This document shows positions 9,012-19,180 of a stretch of DNA of 64,000 nt, one piece after another (position 1 is the stretch's first letter; every line of letters begins with the position of its first letter). Origin of the DNA: Anatilimnocola floriformis. Its GTDB lineage: Bacteria; Planctomycetota; Planctomycetia; Pirellulales; Pirellulaceae. The translations under genes were made by a program, and so were the position numbers. The notes beneath the pieces were generated by a model. The model searched no databases and had not been told where the DNA came from. It saw nothing but the letters and a program-made list of their open reading frames with translations. The DNA lies in contig NZ_JAMLFW010000002.1 of the NCBI RefSeq assembly GCF_024256385.1, forward strand, positions 310,001 to 374,000, written 5' to 3'.

Positions 9012-11849
9012 TTACTTCACCACAAAATTCACCAGTTTGCCGGGGACCACGATCGACTTGACGATCGTTTTGCCCGTCAGCAATTCGGCGATGCGTGGAT
9101 CGGCCTGCGCTGCGGCCAGGATCGTATCTTGATCGCTGCCGGCCGGAACGACCACTTTGCCGCGGAGCTTGCCCAGGATTTGCACTGGGATTTCGATCTC
9201 GGCGTCCTTGGTCAGGGCTTCGTCGAAAGTCGGCCAAGGTTCGTAGGCCAGCGTTGTTTTGCCGCCCAGCAGTTGCCACAGTTCTTCGGCGATGTGCGGC
9301 GCGAAAGGACTCAGGATCAGCACGAAGCTCTTCATCACCGAGCGCGGCCGAACCGTTTGCTTCGTAAAGAAGTTGGTGAACTCCATCATCCGCGCGATGG
9401 CGGTGTTGAAGTCCTTGTTGTCGATGTCGCGAGTCACTTGCTTGATCGTCTTGTGCAGTGTGCGGGCTTGCTCCTCGGTCGGCTCGACGTCTTGCAGCGT
9501 CGACGACAGCACCAGATCATCCGCGCGGTCTTCAACAATCAATCGCCAGGCGCGATCCAGGAAGCCGCGCACACCGCTCACGCCGGCCATGCTCCAGGGT
9601 TTGGTCGCCGGCAGCGGGCCCATGAACATTTCATAGAGGCGCAGCGAATCGGCGCCGTGGCCTTTGACCACATCGTCGGGATTGATCACGTTGCCGCGGC
9701 TCTTCGACATCTTGAAGGCCCGGCTTTCGATCCGAATGCTCGGATCAGCCTTCAGGACAAATGAATCGCCCTTCTTCTCGACGTCATCTGCATTGATTTT
9801 CTGCGGCGTGACTGCTTCGCCGCTCACTTTGACGATGGCGTTTCCTTCGTCGTCATCCGTCACCTCCGCAGCGCTCACAAACGCGCCGCCTGCCCGAACG
9901 TAGCCGGTGAACTCGACCTCGCCCAGGATCATCCCCTGGTTGATCAAGCTCTTGAACGGCTCGGCTGTGCTGACGTGTCCGCGGTCGAACAGCACCTTGT
10001 GCCAGAACCGCGAGTAGAGCAGGTGCAGCACCGCGTGCTCGGCGCCGCCGACGTACAGATCGACGGGCATCCAGGCCTTTTCTTTTTCGCGATCGATAAA
10101 GACCTGGCCGTTCCTCACGTCAATGAACCGCAGGTAATACCAACAGCTGCCGGCCCACTGCGGCATGGTGTTCGTCTCGCGCACGTAGCGCTGGCCGTTG
10201 ATTTCGGGATACAGCCAGCTGATCGGCGCTTTGCTCAACGGCGGCTCGGGGGTGCCGGTGGGTTTGAATTCTTCGATGTGCGGCAGATCGACGGGCAGAT
10301 CGACTTGCGAAACCGCGCGAATCACCCCGGTCGGTTTGTCGGCAGCGTCGACCTCATGCAGGATCGGAAACGGCTCGCCCCAAAAACGCTGCCGGCTGAA
10401 CAGCCAATCGCGCAGCTTGTAGTTGACGGCTTCGCGCCCCAAACCTGCGCCGGACAGATCGGCAGTGATGCGGCGCTTGAATTCGCCGGTCATCAAGCCG
10501 TTGTACGGGCCACTATTGCACGACACGCCATCGATGGTGCTGCAAACCTTACCGGCCAGCACTTCGCGGCGATCCACTTCATCGTTGTCGCCTGGATCGA
10601 CGACCGCGATCACCGGCAGATCGAACGTCTGTGCAAATTCAAAGTCCCGCTCATCATGCGCAGGAACGGCCATGATCGCGCCAGTGCCATAACCCCACAG
10701 CACGTAATCGGCGACCCAAATCGGCACGGGTTGGCCGTTCACGGGATTAATGGCGGTGGAACCGGTGAAGACGCCGGTCTTCTTTTTCGTGTCTTCCTGC
10801 CGCTCGCGATCGCTTTTGCTGGCGGCCTTTTCGCAGTAGGCAGTCACGGCAGCCTGTTGGGCTGGCGTGGTCAGATGAGCGACGAAGGGATGCTCCGGCG
10901 CGATGACCATGTAGGTCGCACCGAACAGCGTGTCGGGGCGAGTCGTGTAAATCCGCAGCACATTGTCGTCGGGCTTGCGCGGAAATTTGGTCTTCGAGCG
11001 CGAGCAGCCCCAATTACTAAATTCAGCAGCTGGCCCGATGTAGAAATCGACTTCCGCGCCGACGCTGCGGCCGATCCAATCGCGCTGCAGTTTCTTGATC
11101 CCTTCGGGCCAGTTGACCTGATCCAGATCCTTCTCCAGCCGATCGGCATAAGCGGTGATTCGCAGCATCCACTGTCGCAGCGGGAGACGGATGACCGGAT
11201 GGCCGCCGACTTCGCTCTTGCCGTCGATCACTTCTTCGTTGGCCAGCACCGTGCCCAGCTTCGGGCACCAATTGACCGGCGCATAAGACTGATAGGCTAG
11301 GCGATGCTCGTCCTGATACTGCTGAACGGCCCGCTCGCCCTCGGCTTTCACTTCGACCGGGATCGGCAGCTCCGCAATCGGCCGGCCCTTGCCCGTTTCG
11401 TGATCGAACCACGTATCGAACAGTTCCAGAAAGATCCACTGCGTCCATTTGAAGTATTCGACGTCGGTCGTCGACAGCACGCGGCTCCAGTCGTAGCTGA
11501 AGCCCAGCATCTTCAACTGCTTCGTGAACGTGGCGACGTTTTCCTCGGTCGTCAGTCGCGGGTGCTTGTTCGTGCGAATCGCATGCTCTTCGGCGGGGAG
11601 ACCGAACGCATCGAAGCCCATCGGATGGAGCACGCTCTTGCCGCGCATCCGCTCGAACCGGCACACGATATCGGTCGCCGTGTAACCCTCAGGATGGCCA
11701 ACGTGCAGACCGCTGCCGCTCGGGTACGGGAACATGTCGAGCACATACAGCTTCTCCCCCACAGGCATGTCCGGGGTTTTGAAGGTCTGGTGCTGGTCCC
11801 AATATTGCTGCCACTTGGGTTCGATGGTGGCTGGGTTGTAACGAGGCAT
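9012..11849 (-). CDS. leuS: Leucyl-tRNA synthetase
   Basis: A 945-residue class I synthetase that charges tRNA-Leu. It shows [17 protein letters not shown] with HVGH at residues 49-52, an editing domain containing [15 protein letters not shown], and the [14 protein letters not shown] loop near residue 709. The C-terminal end ([16 protein letters not shown]) is the usual LeuRS tRNA-binding domain. An extra block before KMSKS (residues about 640-700) matches the leucyl-specific insertion. It leads an operon with two membrane proteins and a small hypothetical protein. Confidence 0.97.
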   Translation of the reverse strand: MPRYNPATIEPKWQQYWDQHQTFKTPDMPVGEKLYVLDMFPYPSGSGLHVGHPEGYTATDIVCRFERMRGKSVLHPMGFDAFGLPAEEHAIRTNKHPRLTTEENVATFTKQLKMLGFSYDWSRVLSTTDVEYFKWTQWIFLELFDTWFDHETGKGRPIAELPIPVEVKAEGERAVQQYQDEHRLAYQSYAPVNWCPKLGTVLANEEVIDGKSEVGGHPVIRLPLRQWMLRITAYADRLEKDLDQVNWPEGIKKLQRDWIGRSVGAEVDFYIGPAAEFSNWGCSRSKTKFPRKPDDNVLRIYTTRPDTLFGATYMVIAPEHPFVAHLTTPAQQAAVTAYCEKAASKSDRERQEDTKKKTGVFTGSTAINPVNGQPVPIWVADYVLWGYGTGAIMAVPAHDERDFEFAQTFDLPVIAVVDPGDNDEVDRREVLAGKVCSTIDGVSCNSGPYNGLMTGEFKRRITADLSGAGLGREAVNYKLRDWLFSRQRFWGEPFPILHEVDAADKPTGVIRAVSQVDLPVDLPHIEEFKPTGTPEPPLSKAPISWLYPEINGQRYVRETNTMPQWAGSCWYYLRFIDVRNGQVFIDREKEKAWMPVDLYVGGAEHAVLHLLYSRFWHKVLFDRGHVSTAEPFKSLINQGMILGEVEFTGYVRAGGAFVSAAEVTDDDEGNAIVKVSGEAVTPQKINADDVEKKGDSFVLKADPSIRIESRAFKMSKSRGNVINPDDVVKGHGADSLRLYEMFMGPLPATKPWSMAGVSGVRGFLDRAWRLIVEDRADDLVLSSTLQDVEPTEEQARTLHKTIKQVTRDIDNKDFNTAIARMMEFTNFFTKQTVRPRSVMKSFVLILSPFAPHIAEELWQLLGGKTTLAYEPWPTFDEALTKDAEIEIPVQILGKLRGKVVVPAGSDQDTILAAAQADPRIAELLTGKTIVKSIVVPGKLVNFVVK

Positions 11850-12011
11850 GGCTGTCTTCTTGCTGAGCGCACGCAGGGTGGTGCGCGTTGCGGGCGGAAA
11901 GGTGTCGTTCTGGCAAAGACAGGCATTTTAGCAACAAGTTCGCGCCGGTGTCCCCGGTGCGACAAGGCATAGCCGTTGCTGGCAGAAAGCCAACAAAGCA
12001 TCCCAAGAACT

Positions 12012-12039
12012 CCCTCTCCTCGGTATTCCGGGGAGAGGG
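12012..12039 (-). terminator. Stem-loop between two leftward genes
   Basis: CCCTCTCC at 12012-12019 pairs with GGAGAGGG at 12032-12039, and the inner CGG/CCG extends the stem to about 12 bp with one wobble. It lies about 80 bases past the stop of the gene at 12117-13496 and upstream of leuS. No T-run follows, and the motif resembles the widely dispersed CCCTCTCC...GGAGAGGGTTGGGG repeats, so a repeat is as likely as a terminator. Confidence 0.4.
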
Positions 12040-12116
12040 TTGGGGTGAGGGGCTGAAGCTCAGATTACTTCAGCCTTCAGAAGACGCACATTTTCGCTGG
12101 AGCGAAAGCGACTTGC

Positions 12117-13496
12117 TTACTCGGCCAATTGCATTTGATCGCCCGACACCAGCTTGTTCAGCCGAGTCTGGCCGTGTGGGCGAACGATGGCGAAGCCGGG
12201 CGTGCTTTGGATCACCACGAACTCACCCACCGGCTGACGGCCCGTGAACGCGTAGTTGTGATAAGCCCGCAGCACGGTACCGACGCGGATTTGTTCGCCT
12301 TGGGTGAAGTTAACCATGGCTTGGTTGTTCCGCACGTCGACGCTGGCCGTGACGGCAGCACCGAGTTGTTCCGCTGGGCGAGCAACTGGCTGTTGCTGCT
12401 GCGAGTGCGCCATTGGTTGCTTCGAATAGGTGGCGGGCTGCCGGGCGGGTTGAGCAATCACTTGGCGTGCTTGTTCCACCAGCGTGCTGCTCGGGGCGGG
12501 AGCTGGATCAGCATCGTAGCCGAGCTCCGGCGGTGCGACTTCCGCGGGGAAGGTAGCGCCCGTTTGCATGATCTTCGGCTGACCGTTATAGACGCCAGCC
12601 GTACGGCGGCTCGAGCGTTGGCCAGGGACCGGAGCAGCACCCGTTTCATCTTGAATGCGCGGGGCCGGATCCTGGCCGCGATTGCGGGCCGGGGTCGGAG
12701 CTGGCGGACCAGGCACCGGGCCGAGCTCAGGAGCGGGTGTCGGCTGCGGCGGCGGAATGCTAGGGCGTTCGCCGGTACCGGGATTCTGAATTTCGGGGCG
12801 TTCGCCTTGCGGAATCACTTCGCCGGTGCCCGTTCCAGGACCATCGGTTTCGTCGAGGATAAAGCCATCCTGCGGGCCACGGCCGGGGCAGCAAGCCCGC
12901 AGCGCTTCGGCGGCCGCATTGCGAACCCGTTCCGAAGGTTCGAGGAAGCAGCCGGCGTCATCGCGTTCGTAAGCCATTTCATACAGCTTGTTCGACAGCT
13001 CTTCGCTGCAGCAGCTTTTGTTTTTGCAGTTCGCACAGGCTTCGCCGTTGGCGGCTTCGGTGATCGCTTTCACCGTTTGATAGCGCACGTCTTCGGTGCA
13101 ATCGTCGAGCGCCTTCAGCAGCGCGTCGGTGATGCTGCCGTCGCGGTTGTAGCAGCCGCAACCAATCTTGGTGAGATACTTCACCGCCTTAATCTTCTGC
13201 TTGGCGAGATCTTCTTCCTTCTTGATCTCGGCCGCCTTCTTGATGGCGGGATTGGGCGACTCCAAGTTCTTGGGGTCGGCCAGGCGAATGAGGTTAGGCT
13301 TACGTTCGGCCTGCGGGCGATTGCCCAGCCGGTTGTCCCAGTTGTCGCGGACCGAGGTGTAGGTCTGCGGAATGCCCAGGAAACTCCACAGCGTGGCTTG
13401 CTTCGGCGGAGCAACCGGGGCCTGTGCGGACACAGACATGGGCAAGCTCAGGCCGGTAGCGACAACAGCGATGAGGCAGCGAGTTCGCGGCGACAT
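12117..13496 (-). CDS. Secreted HEAT-like, proline-rich planctomycete protein
   Basis: This 459-residue protein has a signal peptide (MSPRTRCLIAVVATGLSLPMSVSA). Residues about 80-200 are helical, resemble HEAT-type repeats (CTEDVRYQTVKAITEAA, PSERVRNAAAEALRACC) and contain clustered cysteines (GCGCYNRDG, CANCKNKSCC). The middle third is a long Pro/Gly-rich linker. The last 80 residues form a compact strand-rich domain (QAMVNFTQGEQIRVGTVL to LVSGDQMQLAE). It is divergent from the cysteine-rich secreted gene at 13970. No function is known; a structural envelope role is a guess. Confidence 0.7.
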   Translation of the reverse strand: MSPRTRCLIAVVATGLSLPMSVSAQAPVAPPKQATLWSFLGIPQTYTSVRDNWDNRLGNRPQAERKPNLIRLADPKNLESPNPAIKKAAEIKKEEDLAKQKIKAVKYLTKIGCGCYNRDGSITDALLKALDDCTEDVRYQTVKAITEAANGEACANCKNKSCCSEELSNKLYEMAYERDDAGCFLEPSERVRNAAAEALRACCPGRGPQDGFILDETDGPGTGTGEVIPQGERPEIQNPGTGERPSIPPPQPTPAPELGPVPGPPAPTPARNRGQDPAPRIQDETGAAPVPGQRSSRRTAGVYNGQPKIMQTGATFPAEVAPPELGYDADPAPAPSSTLVEQARQVIAQPARQPATYSKQPMAHSQQQQPVARPAEQLGAAVTASVDVRNNQAMVNFTQGEQIRVGTVLRAYHNYAFTGRQPVGEFVVIQSTPGFAIVRPHGQTRLNKLVSGDQMQLAE

Positions 13497-13969
13497 AGAT
13501 TACGTCCCTGGCAAATCCGTTTGGGGCATTCAGGCCAATCCGTGACCTGACCGAGCCAGCAAGCTGGCAAGGAGGATGCCAGCTTCCGCGCACGGAAACA
13601 TAGCTACCTAAGATGGGTCAATCGGCACCCCTGGCATCAGCCGCAAATCAATTTCTGGTCACCCATAAGCCTTACCACGTTTACCGCGGTTGACGATAGC
13701 ACCGCTGGCACAAACACGCACAGGGCTTCGTTCAATCCTGCGAAGTCTTATTACTGTCGCGATCCGCAGCCATGAGTTCACAGCTCTCGGCAAACTGCAG
13801 TGACTTTGCCGGTTACTCCGTTTCTAGCGGACGATGCAAAAGTTCTCGCCGTGCCGGTTGTAACTGATCGATCTGTTGTAACAGTCGGATCAGATATGCC
13901 ACCGGAGCAACGCTGCGCGCCAGGTCACAACCAGCCGCCAGCCACTCCGGCCATCGCACGGGGGATACT
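13497..13969. other. Intergenic region between divergent secreted genes
   Basis: This 473-base spacer separates two divergently transcribed genes for cysteine-containing secreted proteins. It should hold both promoters. I saw no clear sigma-70 -35/-10 pair, no strong hairpin and no credible coding frame. Confidence 0.4.
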
Positions 13970-15010
13970 ATGAAGTCACTTTGGATTGCACTCGGAATCG
14001 TGGGGACGATTCCGCTGCTGGCCACGGCTCAGCAGTCGGCTTACTTTCGGCAACAGCCGGGCTACTCGCAGCAACAAGCTGCTTACTCGGGGCCCGAAAT
14101 CGCCACTCGTTCGATCATCAAGCCGGTCGGCTATTACCAAGGCGGTTGCGGTTGTCAGGAACCAGCGCCGACTTGTGCAGCGCCCGGCTGCTGCACTCCG
14201 GTGCCCGGTCCCTCGGTCGGCAATTGCTGCCCCAAACCGTGCCTGCTCGAACGGCTGCACCGCGGCTTGCGTTCGCTCGATTGCCTGCTGCCCTGCAGCC
14301 TCGGCTGCAACTCGATCAATTGCAATTCGAGCTGCTCAAGTTGCTCTAGCTGCTCGGCTGGCTGCGAAACGCGGTCGTCGTGCGGTTCGTGCTGCACCAA
14401 GAGCCGGGCTCACTTCTTCGCCTTCTGCAAACCCAAGTGTGGTTTCGGTTGCGGGTCGAGCTGCGGTTCGGCTAGCTGCGTCGGTCCGGTTAGCTGTTGC
14501 AGCCCGTGCAAAATGGGTTGCAGCACTCCTTGCCAGGTTGGCTGCAGCGACGGCGTTCCGATGATGCACCCGCCGGTGCCGATGATGGACGATAACCCGT
14601 TCAAAGACGACAACCGGCCGATGGACCCGAACTCGCCGGCCCCGGGCCAGAGCACTTACAAACAGTACTACAAGAAGAACAACACCGTCACCGCACGGAA
14701 CACGATGCCCATGCCGACTCCGGCCAAGCTCGATCCTTATGCTGCGGCCCCGGTTCGCATCAAGGCTCAACCTGCCGCCGCCGCACCTGCGCCGCAACGG
14801 CCTGTTGCTCCTCCGGTGAAAATCGCCAGCCGCGAACCAGCGACCATGAAAGTGTCGATCGTGCCAGAGATCGAAACCGTCTCGTTGATGGTGGCCGATG
14901 ACGTGCCGCCAGCTCCGCCGGCGACGCTCTCGACCGTCAGCACCTCATCGGCTACGCCGATCCGCATTCAACGGTACGATGCTTCGATTCCGGCCAATCC
15001 GCTGCGTTAA
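13970..15010 (+). CDS. Cysteine-rich secreted protein
   Basis: A 346-residue protein with a signal peptide (MKSLWIALGIVGTIPLLATA) and a Gln/Tyr-rich start. About residues 60-195 contain roughly 30 cysteines, many in SSCSSCSSCSAGC and SCCSPCKMGCSTPC arrays. The last 150 residues are a Pro/Ala-rich tail. There is no enzymatic motif. The cysteine density suggests a disulfide-bonded surface or wall protein, which would suit planctomycetes, long described as having cystine-rich proteinaceous walls; that role is inference. Codon use matches its neighbours. Confidence 0.7.
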   Translation: MKSLWIALGIVGTIPLLATAQQSAYFRQQPGYSQQQAAYSGPEIATRSIIKPVGYYQGGCGCQEPAPTCAAPGCCTPVPGPSVGNCCPKPCLLERLHRGLRSLDCLLPCSLGCNSINCNSSCSSCSSCSAGCETRSSCGSCCTKSRAHFFAFCKPKCGFGCGSSCGSASCVGPVSCCSPCKMGCSTPCQVGCSDGVPMMHPPVPMMDDNPFKDDNRPMDPNSPAPGQSTYKQYYKKNNTVTARNTMPMPTPAKLDPYAAAPVRIKAQPAAAAPAPQRPVAPPVKIASREPATMKVSIVPEIETVSLMVADDVPPAPPATLSTVSTSSATPIRIQRYDASIPANPLR

Positions 15011-15038
15011 GAAACGCTGCTGATAAGCCAAGAAACAT

Positions 15039-15073
15039 AGCGAGGGCGCGTCCTTAGGACGATCGCCCTCGCT
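15039..15073. terminator. Strong stem-loop between convergent genes
   Basis: AGCGAGGGCG (15039-15048) pairs with CGCCCTCGCT (15064-15073). Inside it CGTCC pairs with GGACG around a TTA loop, giving about 15 bp with a two-base bulge. It sits between the stop at 15010 (+) and the stop at 15113 (-), so it could end transcription from both sides. There is no poly-T tail. Confidence 0.5.
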
Positions 15074-15112
15074 GACGTTCTTGACTTGCGATTGCCGCGT
15101 GAAACGCTGCTC

Positions 15113-16453
15113 TTACAGCAATTCCTTGATCGTCGTCGAATCGCTGACGAGATGGGTCGGCCGGCCTTGCGGCGTGTAAACAATCTTGCCCGGATCGATG
15201 CCGAGCTTGGTGTAAATCGTCGACACGAAATTCTCAGGCGACAAAATCCGATCGTTGGCCGTGTAGCCTTTGCGATCGGTGCTGCCGACAACCACGCCGC
15301 CTGGTGTGCCACCGCCGGCGATGAGCACCGACATCGCATTGGCCCAGTGATCGCGGCCTGCCAGTTTTTGTCCGCTCAATGTGCTGATGGCCGGTGTGCG
15401 GCCGAATTCGCCGAGGGCCACGACCAGCGTCGATTCGAGCAGCCCCCGCTCGGCCAGATCGGCGATGAGCGTCGCCACCGTGTTGTCCCAATCGGGCAAT
15501 CGCTTGCGCAGGGCTGGAAAAATATCGCTGTGATGATCCCAACCGCCGTCGTTGATCGTGATGAACGGCACACCCGCTTCGACGAGTCGTCGTGCGAGGA
15601 GTGCTCGCTGGCCAAAGCCATTCCGGCCGTAGCGCTCGCGAACGGACTCTTTCTCGCGATGAATGTCGAACGCCGCCTGGGCCGCGGTCGACGTGATCAG
15701 GTCATATCCCTGTCGATAATATTCATCGAGTCCACCAACCGGATCGCCAGCGGCTGGATCGTTGATACGCTCGATGCGGTCGACAAGCTTGCGCAGATCG
15801 GTGCGGCGATTGAAATGGTCTTCGGTTAGCCCTTGCGGCAGCGCGACATCGCGGACACGAAAATCGGCAGAGTTCGGATCGCCGCCGACGACGAACGGCG
15901 CGTATTTGGCGCCGAGAAAATTCGGACCGCCCGAACGGCTCATGCTGGGAATCGAAAAGTAATTCGGCAAGCCGTTGTCCTTGCCGAGCTCATACGCCGC
16001 GACCGAGCCCATGCTCGGATGAAAACTGACGAACGCACCGCAGCCGACGGGAATGCGCGGCGGCGCGCCGGTCATCATGTAATGATTCCCCGCGCCGTGG
16101 TTTCCTTGATCGTGACGGATCGAGCGAATGACGCTGATCTGATCGAGCATCCCGGCCAGCTTCGTCATGTGCTGCGAAAACTGCACGCCGGCAACCTTGG
16201 TGCTGATCGGCTCAAACTCGCCGCGGATTTCGGCGGGCGCATCGGGCTTGGGGTCGAACGTTTCGAAGTGCGTCGGCCCGCCGTCCATCCAAATCAAAAT
16301 GCAGCTCTTGGCCTTGGCCTGCCGCACCGTCGGCGCCGCGGCTTGGGCTCGCAGTCCCAACATTTGACTCAGCCCCAGTCCGACGGCTGAAGTCAGGCCG
16401 AGCTGCAAGCAATCGCGGCGAGAGATGCCAGCGCAATTTCGATAATGGCTCAT
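15113..16453 (-). CDS. DUF1501 family protein (Tat-exported)
   Basis: This 446-residue member of the DUF1501 family, a branch of the alkaline-phosphatase/sulfatase superfamily, is greatly expanded in planctomycetes. The N-terminus has a Tat-type signal (ISRRDCLQLGLTSAVGLGLS). Family landmarks are CILIWMDGGPTHFETFDPKP, VIRSIRHDQGNHGAGNHYMM, FITINDGGWDHHSD and VALGEFGRTP, which carry the presumed metal ligands. DUF1501 genes often sit next to DUF1549/DUF1553 cytochrome-like partners, but none is adjacent here. The substrate is unknown. Confidence 0.9.
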   Translation of the reverse strand: MSHYRNCAGISRRDCLQLGLTSAVGLGLSQMLGLRAQAAAPTVRQAKAKSCILIWMDGGPTHFETFDPKPDAPAEIRGEFEPISTKVAGVQFSQHMTKLAGMLDQISVIRSIRHDQGNHGAGNHYMMTGAPPRIPVGCGAFVSFHPSMGSVAAYELGKDNGLPNYFSIPSMSRSGGPNFLGAKYAPFVVGGDPNSADFRVRDVALPQGLTEDHFNRRTDLRKLVDRIERINDPAAGDPVGGLDEYYRQGYDLITSTAAQAAFDIHREKESVRERYGRNGFGQRALLARRLVEAGVPFITINDGGWDHHSDIFPALRKRLPDWDNTVATLIADLAERGLLESTLVVALGEFGRTPAISTLSGQKLAGRDHWANAMSVLIAGGGTPGGVVVGSTDRKGYTANDRILSPENFVSTIYTKLGIDPGKIVYTPQGRPTHLVSDSTTIKELL

Positions 16454-16573
16454 CAGGCGGGCTCGGCGGGAGGGACGGCGCGGGTAGGAATCAGCAACGA
16501 TTTATCTTATCGGCAACGGCGGCCGCCGCCAACGATTTTCCAAGAGCGGCACGTCATACGTGGCTCGGCTTAT

Positions 16574-16762
16574 TCAGTTGGCTGGCACAGACTTCGTTCC
16601 TGGCGGCGGCGCTGGTCGCTGCATTTCGCGGTTCGAATTCTGAATCGCTTCTTGCCGTCCCTTTTCGATCACGGCGGGGTCTTCGGTTTTCGGCTGCACG
16701 GTTTCACCGCAGCCAGCGAGAGACAACGAACACAAGAGCACGGCAGGAATGAGGAAGCGCAT
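16574..16762 (-). CDS. Small lipoprotein
   Basis: This 62-residue protein has a lipoprotein signal peptide ending in LSLAGC (lipobox LAGC). A short charged mature part (TVQPKTEDPAVIEKGRQEAI) is followed by a proline-rich end. Small lipoproteins of this kind are frequent next to DUF1559 genes in planctomycetes, and one such gene lies upstream in the same direction. The function is unknown. Confidence 0.7.
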   Translation of the reverse strand: MRFLIPAVLLCSLSLAGCGETVQPKTEDPAVIEKGRQEAIQNSNREMQRPAPPPGTKSVPAN

Positions 16763-16795
16763 GGATGGGACTCAACGAGGGCGAGCGAATATGTA

Positions 16796-16865
16796 GGACG
16801 GACCATTGGTCCGTCCGAGAAGTGTAACTGAACTGGCGATGCTTGAGACGAACCAATGGTTCGTC
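16796..16865. repeat. Pair of palindromic REP-like hairpins
   Basis: GGACGGACC/GGTCCGTCC (16796-16816) and GACGAACCA/TGGTTCGTC (16847-16865) are two near-perfect 9-bp hairpins separated by 30 bases. They are flanked by the inverted words GTAGGAC and GTCCTAC. This pair forms a BIME-like unit in the short gap between two leftward genes. Confidence 0.7.
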
Positions 16866-16874
16866 CTACGGAAG

Positions 16875-17870
16875 TTACGGCAGTTGTGTCGCTTCGCCGC
16901 CGGCCCGCGAGCCAGCTGCTGCCCAGATATCGGCATCGACCGAATTTGTGACGAACCGCACGCTGCCATCGGTCATCGACACGTTCGTGCCATTGGGATG
17001 CATGCTCGCCGAAGGAGACACGATCCGCCAGAAGTCGCCACCCGGCACCCAACACGTCGCGTTCGGCGGCGCGATGTGGTTGTACCAATTCCGCCAGGCC
17101 GTTCCCTCGGTCCACGGATAACCTCGCCACCGCCAATCGCCGGTCCAGGGAATGCTCGATGTCTCCCAGTTCCCCGCCGCGAACGCCGTGCGGGCCGCGG
17201 CCAACGTGCCGGTTGTGGGATTGGTCGAAGTATCGAAGCAGTCGAACTTCGATTTTGGCGGCCGGCTGATATTACCCGAGCCATTCACCACTTCGGCAAA
17301 GGCCGCCGTGTTGCTCAGCCCGTCGGTGATGTCGCCCAGCTTCAGCGGGCCGATTGCTTTCGCGCCGCCTGCATCTTCGACCGGCCCGAACACGCCGTCC
17401 CAACCGTTGAGCGGCGCCCAAGTGCCGGCGTTCGAGTGGTAGTTGGTCCAGCCCATGTATTCCTTCTTGCCCGGGAAAGGATCGCTGGGGCAGATCAAAA
17501 ACTTCGGCTGCGTCGCGGCGGCTGCATAATTCTGCGTCGAGAATGGCCCTTGGTTGAGATCGAGCCGGTTGTAGACGCCGCTCTGTTCAAACTGATTGGC
17601 AATGAGCGCCAGCGGCGACAGATAACCCGCGCTCGTGGGCTGATGTTCGCCGGCCGGCAGCCGACTGAACGAACTCTCGAAGTTATGCAGGGCCAGCGAG
17701 ACCTGCTTGAGATGATTGACGCATTGCGTCCGCCGCGCAGCTTCACGAGCCGCTTGCACGGCCGGCAAGAGGAGCGCCACCAGCACGCCGATGATCGCGA
17801 TCACGACCAGCAATTCCACCAGCGTAAAACCAAACCGAACGCCGCCCTGCCGCATTCCACGCGCGCGCAT
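16875..17870 (-). CDS. DUF1559 protein with type IV pilin-like N-terminus
   Basis: This 331-residue protein has the prepilin methylation motif [20 protein letters not shown] followed by [17 protein letters not shown], the signature of the planctomycete DUF1559 family. Later family landmarks are LICPSDPF, a NYHSNAG block, and the H-x-G-like end [16 protein letters not shown]. The start is set at ATG 17870 because GGAG lies six bases upstream. These pseudopilin-like proteins are present in dozens of copies per planctomycete genome and are thought to be exported by type II secretion/type IV pilus machinery. The specific role is unknown. Confidence 0.92.
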   Translation of the reverse strand: MRARGMRQGGVRFGFTLVELLVVIAIIGVLVALLLPAVQAAREAARRTQCVNHLKQVSLALHNFESSFSRLPAGEHQPTSAGYLSPLALIANQFEQSGVYNRLDLNQGPFSTQNYAAAATQPKFLICPSDPFPGKKEYMGWTNYHSNAGTWAPLNGWDGVFGPVEDAGGAKAIGPLKLGDITDGLSNTAAFAEVVNGSGNISRPPKSKFDCFDTSTNPTTGTLAAARTAFAAGNWETSSIPWTGDWRWRGYPWTEGTAWRNWYNHIAPPNATCWVPGGDFWRIVSPSASMHPNGTNVSMTDGSVRFVTNSVDADIWAAAGSRAGGEATQLP

Positions 17871-18213
17871 TGTCGTCTCCAAGGAGAGGACCATTGAATC
17901 AAGATGTTGCCCGGGCCGTCGCTCTGTTCAATTTCGAGTTCTAAGCAAACGGAGTGCGCGGATCAAGAATAAATGGAGAATTCGCTAAAAAAGGTAAGAG
18001 CTAGGGAGTGGTATCCCCAAAACTGGGAGAACCAGCCGGGCAATTCCGGCACAAATCGCAGTCCCAAGCCCGCTGGCCCGGTGTTATTACAGCAGCCTCT
18101 GCCAATGAATCGGGCAGGCTCGGCACGGTCGATTCATCTTGTTCCAATCTCGCCTTCCTTGAACAATACGAATTGCCCTACTACACACTGACGCCGGTTC
18201 TGGAGTCTTCCGG
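17871..18213. other. Intergenic region between divergent genes
   Basis: About 340 bases lie between the DUF1559 gene (leftward) and the OB-fold gene (rightward). The stretch is more AT-rich around 17960-18000 and should contain both promoters, but no clear consensus boxes or genes were seen. A short GCCGG/CCGGC stem occurs near 18036-18051. Confidence 0.35.
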
Positions 18214-18819
18214 ATGAATGCTGCCCTGCTGTTGCTCGCTCTCACCCTCGGCCAGGCCGATCCTCTCCGCCCCGCGCCTGCCACCACCAGTGCCGCGTCG
18301 AAAGCGGATGCCGAAAAATCGGAAGAGCCCGGTCCCTTCACCCTCAGCGACCTCGCCGCAGGGGCCAAGAACGACGCCTTTGTCGATGAATATCTGAAAG
18401 ACAAAAAACTGACTCTCTTCGGCACCGTGCAAAGCATCGAACGCTTTGCCGGCGACGAAAGCGTCCCGCCGCGTTATCGCCTGGTGATGAACCGCCTCGG
18501 CCGCGATGAGCGGAATGTCGATGTCGAAGTCTACTGCTACTTCGCCGTTGGCAGCCGCAAGGATCTCTCGACGCTCGAGCCCGAAGTTTCGAAGGTCACC
18601 GTCGAAGGAAAATGCACGAAGGCCGCGCTGCAAGGTGCCGCCAAAGGCTTTAGCTTTTTGCTCGCCCTCGAAGACTGCAAAATCGTCCCCACCCCAGCCT
18701 TCCTGCAAGAACCCGTGCGCGGCCCAGCCCCAGCCATTATTCCCAACGTGGTTGATCCCGCCGCTGCCCCTCCACGTTTGCCAGCCCCGCCGCCACCACC
18801 GCTGCCGATGCAGCCCTAG
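18214..18819 (+). CDS. Secreted OB-fold (tRNA_anti-like) protein
   Basis: A 201-residue protein with a short signal peptide (MNAALLLLALTLGQA) and a low-complexity linker, then a domain of about 110 residues. The domain carries FVDEYLKDKKLTLFGTVQSIER, a middle strand VDVEVYCYF, and VTVEGKCTKAALQG...FSFLLALEDCKIV. This pattern fits the OB-fold tRNA_anti-like family of exported proteins. The end is a proline-rich tail. GGAG lies about 10 bases before the ATG. The binding partner is unknown. Confidence 0.65.
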   Translation: MNAALLLLALTLGQADPLRPAPATTSAASKADAEKSEEPGPFTLSDLAAGAKNDAFVDEYLKDKKLTLFGTVQSIERFAGDESVPPRYRLVMNRLGRDERNVDVEVYCYFAVGSRKDLSTLEPEVSKVTVEGKCTKAALQGAAKGFSFLLALEDCKIVPTPAFLQEPVRGPAPAIIPNVVDPAAAPPRLPAPPPPPLPMQP

Positions 18820-18824
18820 CCCCA

Positions 18825-18852
18825 AGTCGTCGATCCGCTCCGCGGTCGATGA
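18825..18852 (+). repeat. Fragment of the stop-codon-associated repeat element
   Basis: The bases after the TAG at 18819 read AGTCGTCGATCCGCTCCGCGG then TCGATGAA. This nearly matches the left end of the full element at 23131 and the inverted copy ending at 46111. Only the end is present, so this is a remnant or solo terminus. Confidence 0.6.
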
Positions 18853-19180
18853 ACCAACTCGGCCACTCAGGGCGAAGAGCAACCAGCCCCCCATTCTGAG
18901 CGGCCGCAATATAACAGGTGATGCGACTTCCAAAATTTGCTGCAAAATCAATCAGAAAAACAACTTACGCCGAAAATGCGCTGCAATATCGCAGTGGCGG
19001 TATTGCACGATATTGTAGCTAAATCGGGTGGTTGAAAATTCGGCTGAACAGCTCGCCTCACGTCGTCCCTCGACCCAATTTCCAGCATCCAAACGACACG
19101 CCCGAGTGGACAACTCGGGTCGGTCGCAATCGCGCCAAAGTAACCACTCAGGCCGGCGCTGATTTCTGGGAAGACCGCGA

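Noticed and set aside
9975-11300. A 441-codon rightward open frame opposite leuS
   Set aside because: It lies wholly within leuS, has no recognisable domain, and arises from the GC-rich codon pattern.
12129-13550. A 473-codon rightward frame opposite the HEAT-like gene
   Set aside because: It is the antisense of the HEAT-like gene; the opposite strand has a signal peptide and repeat structure.
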